A stretch of DNA of 13,733 nucleotides from Sulfurimonas sp. (lineage in GTDB: Bacteria > Campylobacterota > Campylobacteria > Campylobacterales > Sulfurimonadaceae): contig JAMOMX010000155.1 in NCBI GenBank assembly GCA_027066935.1, positions 1 to 13,733 of the forward strand, read 5' to 3'. Of the stretch, positions 8,532 to 13,733 are shown in pieces. Positions within the stretch are counted from its first letter, which is position 1, and every line of letters begins with the position of its first letter. The notes beneath the pieces were generated by a model. It saw only the letters and a list, made by a program, of their open reading frames with translations, did no database searches and had not been told where the DNA came from. The position numbers and the translations under genes were made by a program.

Positions 8532-8558
8532 AATTATATGACAAAATGACATATAATT
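8532..8558. promoter_or_regulatory. 27-bp inverted repeat upstream of the methyltransferase promoter
   Basis: Nine-bp arms AATTATATG (8532-8540) and CATATAATT (8550-8558) are separated by 9 bp. Inside, ATGACA occurs twice in direct orientation, 8 bp apart. The element lies 23 bp upstream of the methyltransferase -10 box and its right arm overlaps the glyQ stop codon. It could bind a regulator (possibly the methyltransferase itself, which has an N-terminal extension), or form a weak AU-rich hairpin after glyQ. Confidence 0.4.
8548..8557. repeat. Repeat at the glyQ side of the restriction-modification module
   Basis: Plus-strand GACATATAAT. The last eight bases (8550-8557) are identical to 6493-6500 at the recD2 side, and the ten-base comparison is 9 of 10. 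The copy begins inside the glyQ stop codon and may be one half of an insertion-site duplication. Confidence 0.4.
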
Positions 8559-9438
8559 AACCTTTAACTCTCTTAATTCTCTCTGCCTCTTGCTCTTTAT
8601 ACAACTCCGCACAACCTTTTGAGAGTTCACGAATTTTTAACATATAGTTTTGACGCTCTGTTTGGCTGATAGCTTTTCTCGCATCTAAAATATTAAAAGT
8701 GTTTGAAGCCATCATACATAAGTCATAAGCAGGAAGAGGAAGTCCAGCTTCTAAAGTTTTTAGACACTCTTCACATTTTGCATTAAAATCAGCAAACAAC
8801 ATATCTGTGTCTGCTACTTCAAAATTGTACTTGCTAAATTGTATTTCGCTCTCTTTATGAACATCACTATAGTAGGTTTTCCCATATTCATTCTCACCCC
8901 AAACAATATCAAAAATATTATCGACACCTTGGAGATACATTGCTAGTCGTTCAGTTCCGTAAGTTATCTCAACTGCTACAGGGTTACACTCAATCCCACC
9001 AACTTGTTGAAAGTAGGTAAATTGAGTAACTTCCATACCATTTAACCAAACTTCCCAACCAAGTCCCCATGCGCCAAGTGTTGGAGATTCCCAGTTGTCC
9101 TCTACAAAACGGATATCGTGTTTACCTACATCAAGACCAAGGTACTCTAGCGATTTTAAATATAGCTCTTGAATATTATCAGGTGAGGGTTTTATAAGTG
9201 CTTGAAACTGATAGTATGAACCAAGTCTATTTGGATTTTCTCCATATCTTCCATCTGTTGGACGGCGTGATGGCGCAACATAGGCAACTGCCCAAGGAGT
9301 TGAGTCCAATGAGCGAAGAAATGTAGCAGGATGAAATGTTCCAGCACCAGATGGGATATCGTAAGGTTGAACAATATTACAACCCTGTTTCATCCAAAAT
9401 TCTTGTAGTTTTAGTAGCATCTCACTAAAGGTTATCAT
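8557..9438 (-). CDS. glyQ: Glycine--tRNA ligase alpha subunit
   Basis: This 293-residue protein is the catalytic alpha subunit of the bacterial alpha2beta2 glycyl-tRNA synthetase, which charges tRNA-Gly in the cytosol. Recognisable family blocks are the N-terminus (LLKLQEFWMKQGCNIVQPYD), AGTFHPATFLRSL, VAPSRRPTDGRYGENPNRLG (about 54-74) and QVGGIECNPVAVEITYGTERLAMYLQG. Length is normal for GlyQ. The beta subunit gene glyS is not in the window, so the two subunits are not adjacent on this side. The start lies 47 bp after the chorismate mutase stop, and a TATAAT 30 nt upstream suggests an independent promoter. The stop codon (8557-8559) overlaps the repeat at the edge of the restriction-modification module. 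Confidence 0.98.
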   Translation of the reverse strand: MITFSEMLLKLQEFWMKQGCNIVQPYDIPSGAGTFHPATFLRSLDSTPWAVAYVAPSRRPTDGRYGENPNRLGSYYQFQALIKPSPDNIQELYLKSLEYLGLDVGKHDIRFVEDNWESPTLGAWGLGWEVWLNGMEVTQFTYFQQVGGIECNPVAVEITYGTERLAMYLQGVDNIFDIVWGENEYGKTYYSDVHKESEIQFSKYNFEVADTDMLFADFNAKCEECLKTLEAGLPLPAYDLCMMASNTFNILDARKAISQTERQNYMLKIRELSKGCAELYKEQEAERIKRVKG

Positions 9439-9467
9439 TGTTCTCTCTCTATCTTTAATTTAATGCA

Positions 9468-9473
9468 ATTATA
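9468..9473 (-). promoter_or_regulatory. Candidate -10 box for glyQ
   Basis: A minus-strand TATAAT in AGATATAATTGC, 29 nt upstream of the glyQ ATG, in the 47-bp spacer after the chorismate mutase gene. It implies a leader of about 22 nt. Confidence 0.45.
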
Positions 9474-9479
9474 TCTAAT

Positions 9480-9496
9480 CAAACTTTAAAAGTTTG
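9480..9496. repeat. 17-bp palindrome over the chorismate mutase stop codon
   Basis: CAAACTTTAAAAGTTTG, with 8-bp arms around one central base. It covers the chorismate mutase stop codon and ends 7 bp upstream of the glyQ -10 box. It is AT-rich and has no T-tract after it, so it is unlikely to be a terminator; an operator for glyQ is possible. Confidence 0.35.
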
Positions 9497-9779
9497 TAGT
9501 GTCCCTAAACTGGGAAATCTCTATCTCCACCATCTCATCAATCATAATACCAAATAGGTCTGACATTAAATTTGGAGATATATTTAGCTCTATCGCTTTT
9601 GCACGAACTTTTTGTTTTATAAACTCTATTCTATCTTCAGCCTTAACTTCATCTACACTGTTCTTAAATGCTGCTGCTTGATGTATGTAGTGACTTCTCT
9701 CAGCTATAAGCTCAACTAATTTATCATCTATTATATCTATCTCAACTCTAACTTCTTGTAGCGTTTTACATTTTTTCAT
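9486..9779 (-). CDS. Monofunctional chorismate mutase, AroQ class
   Basis: A 97-residue, all-helical protein of the AroQ fold, which converts chorismate to prephenate on the way to phenylalanine and tyrosine. Aligned by eye to the E. coli chorismate mutase domain, the active-site residues R11, R28 and K39 keep the same numbers, and R50 corresponds to R51. The residue matching Gln88 appears to be E87; glutamate is found there in yeast chorismate mutase. There is no prephenate dehydratase or dehydrogenase domain, unlike PheA or TyrA fusions. GAGGA lies 7 nt before the ATG. It sits between trpB and glyQ, so an aromatic amino-acid role fits. A candidate activator site lies 59-80 nt upstream. Confidence 0.87.
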   Translation of the reverse strand: MKKCKTLQEVRVEIDIIDDKLVELIAERSHYIHQAAAFKNSVDEVKAEDRIEFIKQKVRAKAIELNISPNLMSDLFGIMIDEMVEIEISQFRDTTNF

Positions 9780-9814
9780 ACTTAGTCCTCAAATGGTTTT
9801 ATCTCTTTAAAAAG

Positions 9815-9859
9815 ATATTAACTAAAAATAGATACATGTTTGTTAACAGTTTTGTAACA
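9815..9859 (-). promoter_or_regulatory. Candidate chorismate mutase promoter with tandem 11-bp direct repeats
   Basis: On the minus strand TGTTACAAAAC (9859-9849) is followed at once by TGTTAACAAAC (9848-9838), 9 of 11 bases identical. Tandem 11-bp half-sites are the usual arrangement for OmpR/PhoB-type response regulators. A -10-like TAATAT lies at 9820-9815, 17 nt further on, so the second repeat would sit at the -35 position. The same DNA can also be read as an inverted repeat, TTGTTA-N9-TAACAA (9840-9860). The regulator is unknown. Confidence 0.35.
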
Positions 9860-9892
9860 ATCTTTATATATACTTTTACTACGATTCTCCAT

Positions 9893-9936
9893 GTAGCCTT
9901 TAATCATAATTGTAAAGGCTACGGGCAATTTTTTTT
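9893..9936 (+). terminator. Hairpin with T-tract pointing rightward, in the trpB-chorismate mutase spacer
   Basis: Arms 9893-9902 (GTAGCCTTTA) and 9913-9922 (TGTAAGG-type partner TAAAGGCTAC read with its flanking T) form a 10-bp stem with a 10-nt loop, followed after 6 nt by eight T residues (9929-9936). The T-tract follows the stem only on the plus strand, where no gene is present. On the minus strand, where trpB would need a terminator, no T-tract follows. It may be an imperfect trpB 3' hairpin or the end of an unannotated plus-strand RNA. Confidence 0.4.
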
Positions 9937-9970
9937 GACATCTACTTTTTCAATTTAATCAATACTTATT

Positions 9971-11188
9971 TTAAAACTTAGCATTTGGTATAGGATAGTT
10001 CTCTACAATAAAATCTATATCTTTATCACCACGACCACTTAAATTAATAAGAATAGTCTTATCAGGACTTAAGGTCTTAGCTAATTTCATCGCATAACCA
10101 ATAGCATGAGCTGTCTCTAACGCTGGTATAATACCTTCAAATTGAGAAAGTTTATAAAAAGCATCAACAGCTTCTTCATCATTGCAAAGACCTACGCTTG
10201 TGCGACCTATCTCTTTTAAGTAAGCTTGTTCTGGTCCAACAGACGGATAATCAATTCCAGAGCCAATAGAATACACTGGAGCTGGTTCACCATCAGAATC
10301 TTTTAACATAATGGAGTTAAAACCATGCATAACTCCCTCTTCTCCATAAGTAAGTGAAGCTGCATGATCACCTAGGTTTTCGCCACGACCCATTGGTTCT
10401 ACACCAGTAAGTGCTACATTTTCATCATCTATAAATCCTGCAAAAATACCCATAGCATTACTACCGCCACCCATACATGCTACAACATAATCTGGTAAAG
10501 AGTTTTCCATCTCCATAAATTGTTCTTTTGCTTCATGTCCTACTATCGATTGAAAGTCTCTTACCATCAAGGGAAAAGGGTGTGGACCAACAACACTGCC
10601 TATACAAAATAATGCTGTATCTGCTTGTGGCACATATGCTTGAAATGCACTATCAACAGCCTCCTTTAGGGTTCGTAGTCCATGTGTAGCAGGGATAACA
10701 TTCGCACCTAAAATTTTCATTCTAACAACATTTGGATGTTCTTTAATAATATCTACTTCGCCCATGTGAATCTCACACTCTAATCCAAAATAAGCAGCAG
10801 CGGTTGCAAGTGCTACACCATGTTGACCAGCACCTGTTTCAGCTATAACTTTAGTTTTGCCAAGTTTTTTAGCCAACATCACTTCAGCCATACAATGATT
10901 TAACTTATGTGCTCCAGAATGATTTAAATCCTCACGCTTTAAAAATATTTTAGCTCCACCACAATGCTTAGTAAGATTTTTTGCATAAGAGATAGGAGTT
11001 GGACGACCTTGGTAGTGTTTACGAACATATTTTAATTCTTCTATAAACTCTGGATCATTTTTTAATTTTTGATACTCTTTAGTAATCTGAGCAAATGGCT
11101 CAATAAGTGGTGGCGGAAGAAATGCTCCACCAAATTTTCCAAAATAACCATTTTCATCTGGATGTGAATCTAGGTAAGACTTTAACAT
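9971..11188 (-). CDS. trpB: Tryptophan synthase beta chain (free-standing, somewhat divergent TrpB)
   Basis: This 405-residue PLP enzyme joins indole and L-serine to make tryptophan. The PLP lysine is K95 in HSGAHKLN, the catalytic glutamate is E117 in AETGAGQHG, the phosphate-binding loop is GGGSNA (240-245), and the pyridine-contacting serine is S384 in SGRGDKD. Length matches normal TrpB. Several usually conserved stretches differ: HKLNHCMAE where most TrpB have HK(I/T)N..LGQ, IGSVVGPHPFP where GTAAGPHPYP is usual, and GVEPMGRGENLGDHAA. No trpA or other trp gene is adjacent, so this may be a second TrpB copy or a dispersed pathway gene. AAGGAAC sits about 4 nt before the ATG, and a TATAAT lies just after the plsC-like stop. 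Confidence 0.93.
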   Translation of the reverse strand: MLKSYLDSHPDENGYFGKFGGAFLPPPLIEPFAQITKEYQKLKNDPEFIEELKYVRKHYQGRPTPISYAKNLTKHCGGAKIFLKREDLNHSGAHKLNHCMAEVMLAKKLGKTKVIAETGAGQHGVALATAAAYFGLECEIHMGEVDIIKEHPNVVRMKILGANVIPATHGLRTLKEAVDSAFQAYVPQADTALFCIGSVVGPHPFPLMVRDFQSIVGHEAKEQFMEMENSLPDYVVACMGGGSNAMGIFAGFIDDENVALTGVEPMGRGENLGDHAASLTYGEEGVMHGFNSIMLKDSDGEPAPVYSIGSGIDYPSVGPEQAYLKEIGRTSVGLCNDEEAVDAFYKLSQFEGIIPALETAHAIGYAMKLAKTLSPDKTILINLSGRGDKDIDFIVENYPIPNAKF

Positions 11189-11215
11189 TAAAGTTCCTTA
11201 TTTTATGATAAGAAT

Positions 11216-11221
11216 ATTATA
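11216..11221 (-). promoter_or_regulatory. Candidate -10 box for trpB
   Basis: A perfect minus-strand TATAAT inside CTATAATATTC, 27 nt upstream of the trpB ATG and 1 bp after the acyltransferase stop. The implied leader is about 20 nt and holds only the ribosome binding site, with no room for an attenuator. Confidence 0.45.
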
Positions 11222-11222
11222 G

Positions 11223-11909
11223 TTAAGTAATATTAAATCTATTCTTATATATATCTTGAAGCGATGTTTCTCTATCTTTGTAACTAATGACATCTCCAAA
11301 CTCTATCTCTACAACCCTTCTTACACTCGAATCAGCTATTGCATCTGTTAAAATATTATCTGCTCGATTACGGATATATACAGGTAAAATATCAAGACGA
11401 TTTTTAATAGCTATTAGTTGTGAACCAGATTTAAATTTTCCAAGTGGCTCATCACTTTTGTTTCTTGTTCCTTCTGGAAATATATATATGCTATCACCCT
11501 CTTTTACAGCTTTTTTAACCTCTTTAAAAAAACTACCCATTTGAGAAGCCTTCCTATCTATCAAAAGTGTCCCTGCATTTCGTACAAAAAGACCAAAGAA
11601 AAATGAATCGTATAGCTCTTTTTTAGATACCCAATAACCTTGTATAGGGTGATTTTGAGTTGCTACTTCTATTATGAGAGGGTCAATTATTGTACGATGG
11701 TTTGAGGCTAAGAGATAGTTTCCATCTGTAGGTATTTTATCTTTATTTATCACTTTTACTTCTATATTTAAATCCTCTAAAAGTCTTGCGCAATATTCTG
11801 CTCGTAGTACTTTTTTATCTCTTAGATTACTTAATTTTCTTAATTTTAAACCATATATATTGGTTAAGTAAGTTGAATATAGTGCCATTTTTAGTTGATT
11901 AAATGTCAA
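11223..11909 (-). CDS. 1-acyl-sn-glycerol-3-phosphate acyltransferase family protein (PlsC-like)
   Basis: A 228-residue acyltransferase of the PlsC/LPLAT family. The catalytic H(X4)D motif is NHRTIIDP with H71 and D76. The second block is FPEGTRN at 144-150, with the glycerophosphate-binding E146 and R149. A third block is around FKSGSQLIAI. The likely reaction is transfer of an acyl chain to a lysophospholipid at the inner membrane, but members also use other acceptors, so the substrate is open. The frame begins with TTG at 11909, only 3 bp after the preceding stop, and AAGGA lies 6 nt upstream of it. The first ATG (codon 8, at 11888) has no Shine-Dalgarno, so the TTG start is preferred. It is probably cotranscribed with the cvfB-like gene. 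Confidence 0.88.
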   Translation of the reverse strand: MTFNQLKMALYSTYLTNIYGLKLRKLSNLRDKKVLRAEYCARLLEDLNIEVKVINKDKIPTDGNYLLASNHRTIIDPLIIEVATQNHPIQGYWVSKKELYDSFFFGLFVRNAGTLLIDRKASQMGSFFKEVKKAVKEGDSIYIFPEGTRNKSDEPLGKFKSGSQLIAIKNRLDILPVYIRNRADNILTDAIADSSVRRVVEIEFGDVISYKDRETSLQDIYKNRFNIT

Positions 11910-11912
11910 CTA

Positions 11913-12761
11913 TTATCCTTTTAAATATATACCAGTATCTTTTACTTCTATAAGATTATCATTTTGAAGTTTAGTAAGTGAGCTTTTAAATGCTTTTTTA
12001 CTAAGTGAAAAGATATCTTTAATCAAATCTGCATCACTTTTATAATTATATGGCATTTTACCACCGTTTTGTTTTAAGAGTTCTAAAACTTGATCTGAGT
12101 CATTACCTTTTTTCTTAGCTCCTGAAGCTCTAAGTGTCAAGTCTATATTTCCATCTTTACGAACAGTTTTTACGAAAGCCACTTTTTCTTGACCAATCTC
12201 AATTTTTTCAAATATCTCTTGATGATAAATCAATCCCTCATATCTATCTTCAACCATACATTTATATCCTAAAGGAGTTTTTGCAAGTATAATAATTTTC
12301 ACTTTTTTTTGAGGAGTTAAACCTTTTGGTCTATTGTCAAAGTTTGAAGCAACTTTTTCAGTACCTACTAAACGGTGAGTTTGCTCATCATAAACAACTT
12401 TAACAAAGCGTTTTTCTCCAACTTTAAAAGGGTTTTTTTGAAACATATTTGGAACTAGCAAATCTTTAAGTAAACCCCAATTTAAAAAAGCTCCAAAAGG
12501 TGCAACATCTACAACCTCCATCAAAGCAAACTCATCAAGTTTAGCCAATGGTTTTTGAGTTGTTGCTACTAATCTGTCTTCAGAATCTGTATATAAAAAT
12601 ACCTCCACTAAAGAGTCTATAACCATATCTGGCGTTTCATAAGCTTTTGGTAAAAGTACATCTCTTTCATCTAGTGCATGAAGGTGTAGGCCATGTGGAG
12701 AGTATCTATCTACTCTTAAATTGTTTAATCGACCTAATTCTAGGTGTTCACTTTGTTGCAT
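11913..12761 (-). CDS. cvfB: S1-like RNA-binding protein of the CvfB/YitL family
   Basis: A 282-residue protein with the CvfB layout: several tandem OB/S1-like domains and a C-terminal winged helix. The first domain (about 1-65) has GRLNNLRVDRYSPHGLHL. The S1-type segment VVDVAPFGAFLNWGLLKDLLVP is at about 83-104, and another RNA-binding-like segment, LGYKCMVEDRYEGLIYHQEIF, is at about 163-183. The winged helix covers about 225-280 (ADLIKDIFSLSKKAFKSSLTKL). Proteins of this family bind RNA and act as post-transcriptional regulators in some bacteria; the target here is unknown. AAGGA lies about 7 nt before the ATG. The gene diverges from pyk across 99 bp and is followed at 3 bp by the acyltransferase gene. 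Confidence 0.87.
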   Translation of the reverse strand: MQQSEHLELGRLNNLRVDRYSPHGLHLHALDERDVLLPKAYETPDMVIDSLVEVFLYTDSEDRLVATTQKPLAKLDEFALMEVVDVAPFGAFLNWGLLKDLLVPNMFQKNPFKVGEKRFVKVVYDEQTHRLVGTEKVASNFDNRPKGLTPQKKVKIIILAKTPLGYKCMVEDRYEGLIYHQEIFEKIEIGQEKVAFVKTVRKDGNIDLTLRASGAKKKGNDSDQVLELLKQNGGKMPYNYKSDADLIKDIFSLSKKAFKSSLTKLQNDNLIEVKDTGIYLKG

Positions 12762-12780
12762 AATTTTTCCTTGGTTATTC

Positions 12781-12793
12781 CGTATTTAATACG
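12781..12793. repeat. 13-bp perfect palindrome in the pyk-cvfB divergent region
   Basis: CGTATTTAATACG, with 6-bp arms around a single central base. It lies immediately downstream of the cvfB -10 box and so overlaps its predicted start point, a position that could suit a repressor site. No regulator is recognised. Confidence 0.4.
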
Positions 12794-12795
12794 AC

Positions 12796-12801
12796 ATTAT
12801 A
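12796..12801 (-). promoter_or_regulatory. Candidate -10 box for cvfB
   Basis: TATAAT on the minus strand, 35 nt upstream of the cvfB ATG, within TTGATATAATG. No convincing -35 is seen, which is normal for campylobacterotal sigma70 promoters. The predicted transcript start falls inside the 13-bp palindrome at 12781-12793. Confidence 0.5.
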
Positions 12802-12831
12802 TCAAGTGTCTTATGTGTATAGACTTAGTTT

Positions 12832-12837
12832 TATGAT
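12832..12837 (+). promoter_or_regulatory. Candidate -10 box for pyk
   Basis: TATGAT on the plus strand, 23 nt before the pyk ATG, in a T-rich context. The predicted leader is about 17 nt and contains the AAGGAA ribosome binding site. The box is one mismatch from consensus; other AT-rich hexamers nearby cannot be excluded. Confidence 0.35.
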
Positions 12838-12860
12838 ATTATTTTATAGAAGGAACTTTT

Positions 12861-13733
12861 ATGAAAAAAAGAACTAAAATTTTAGCTACTATTGGACCCG
12901 CTTCAGATACTCTTGAGACTATTGAAAACCTAATCAGAGCAGGTGTAAATGTATTTAGACTAAACTTTAGTCATGGAACTTATGAGTATCACTTTGATGT
13001 TCTCTCAAAAATTCGTCAAGCTATGAAAAACTTAGGTTTAGTTGTAGGTGTACTTCAAGATATCAGTGGACCAAAAATTCGCATTGGTGAGCTTGCTCAT
13101 CACTTTGAACTTAAAGAGAACGATACAATCATTTTTCATAAAAAAACAATTATTGGAGAAGCTACATCGCAAAACAGTTATGAAGTTTCTATCAATTATC
13201 CAGAAATTTTAACTCAACTTTGTGTTGGAGATTATATATATCTTTATGATGGAATAATTCGTACAAAAGTCCTTAGATGTGAAGAGAATAAAGTTGAAGT
13301 TATAGTTGAAAACTCTGGAACTTTATCATCAAAAAAAGGTGTCAATTTTCCAAATACAGCTCTTGGAGTTGATGTTCTAACTTCAAAAGATAAAGCAGAT
13401 ATGGAGTGGGGTGTAAAGAATGGTGTTGATTTTATGGCTATCTCTTTTGTACAAAATGAGAGTGATATGCTAAATGCCAGAGAGATACTTACAAAACTTG
13501 GTGGTAAACAGATGTTAATTGCTAAGATAGAAAAATTTGATGCAATCCAAAATATAGATGAAATACTTGATGCTTCAGATGGCTTGATGGTAGCACGTGG
13601 AGACTTGGGCATAGAGGTACCTTATTATGAAGTACCAAATCTTCAAAAAATGCTTATACACAAAGCAAATCTAGCAGCTAAACCTGTCATAACTGCAACT
13701 CAAATGTTACTCTCAATGACACATAGTGAAAGA
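12861..13733 (+). CDS. pyk: Pyruvate kinase, N-terminal 291 codons (gene continues past the right edge)
   Basis: From the ATG at 12861 the frame is open for 291 codons to the window edge. It begins MKKRTKILATIGPASD. The protein converts phosphoenolpyruvate and ADP to pyruvate and ATP in the cytosol. Visible motifs are FRLNFSHG (R33, N35, S37), QDISGPKIRIG (66-76), the catalytic lysine block LIAKIE (K222, E224), VARGDLGIE (244-252) and VITATQML (276-283). The stretch from about 72 to 168 is the B domain, and the rest so far is the TIM barrel. K72 and I75 correspond to positions 117 and 120 of rabbit muscle enzyme, where Lys and Ile/Val mark K+-independent enzymes. AAGGAA lies 6 nt before the start. 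It is the only plus-strand gene and is divergent from cvfB. The C-terminal domain is outside the window. Confidence 0.96.
   Translation, partial: MKKRTKILATIGPASDTLETIENLIRAGVNVFRLNFSHGTYEYHFDVLSKIRQAMKNLGLVVGVLQDISGPKIRIGELAHHFELKENDTIIFHKKTIIGEATSQNSYEVSINYPEILTQLCVGDYIYLYDGIIRTKVLRCEENKVEVIVENSGTLSSKKGVNFPNTALGVDVLTSKDKADMEWGVKNGVDFMAISFVQNESDMLNAREILTKLGGKQMLIAKIEKFDAIQNIDEILDASDGLMVARGDLGIEVPYYEVPNLQKMLIHKANLAAKPVITATQMLLSMTHSER

Noticed and set aside
8541..8552. The repeated ATGACA units, considered as a degenerate CRISPR or tandem array.
   Set aside because: There are only two 6-bp copies, with no spacer structure and no cas genes.
6400..8600. Transposase, integrase or tRNA attachment site as the carrier of the module.
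   Set aside because: No such gene or tRNA is seen. The short repeats at the edges are the only sign of insertion, and they do not identify a mechanism.
9818..9907. A 29-codon minus-strand frame (starting MIKGYMENRS) before the chorismate mutase gene, considered as a leader peptide.
   Set aside because: It has no run of phenylalanine, tyrosine or tryptophan codons expected for attenuation, no Shine-Dalgarno at its first ATG, and its start lies inside the hairpin loop.
11888..11909. Start of the acyltransferase at the first ATG (11888) rather than TTG (11909).
   Set aside because: AAGGA lies 6 nt before the TTG, and nothing similar precedes the ATG.
13244..13612. A 122-codon minus-strand frame inside pyk.
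   Set aside because: It is antisense to a clear pyruvate kinase frame with catalytic motifs. Serine- and phenylalanine-rich content is typical of a shadow frame.

Overview
The window looks like a chromosomal segment of a low-GC campylobacterotal (epsilonproteobacterial) organism, most likely Sulfurimonas-like. This rests on protein style, base composition, dense leftward gene packing and promoters that show a good TATAAT -10 without a clear -35. No sequence search was possible, so the genus is inference.

Layout. Everything except the right-hand gene is on the minus strand, so transcription order runs from right to left. At the far right a pyruvate kinase gene (12861 to the window edge, plus strand) diverges from an S1-type RNA-binding regulator (cvfB-like), which is followed after 3 bp by an acyltransferase of the PlsC family. 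Next come a free-standing trpB with its own candidate promoter, then a 191-bp spacer holding a hairpin and a candidate activator site, then a monofunctional chorismate mutase and glyQ (glycyl-tRNA synthetase alpha). After glyQ there is a compact type II restriction-modification module: a C5-cytosine methyltransferase followed by a BglII/BstYI-like endonuclease. The endonuclease overlaps by 4 bp a RecD2-like helicase gene. Then follow an APC-family amino-acid permease, a membrane-bound hybrid histidine kinase, and two genes of the AmmeMemoRadiSam set: amrA (AMMECR1 domain) and the 5' end of the radical SAM gene, which runs off the left edge.

Most interesting region. The restriction-modification module appears to be an insertion between glyQ and recD2. 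It is visibly AT-richer than its neighbours. Its two ends carry the same short sequence (CATATAAT on the plus strand), one copy touching the glyQ stop codon and the other containing the recD2 start codon. Joining the two copies in thought rebuilds a plausible ancestral junction in which the end of glyQ supplies a ribosome binding site for recD2. GATC, the core of BglII/BstYI-type sites, is rare here: 7 sites counted by eye in 13.7 kb. No tRNA, rRNA, CRISPR array or transposase was found. No spacer between genes exceeds 191 bp.
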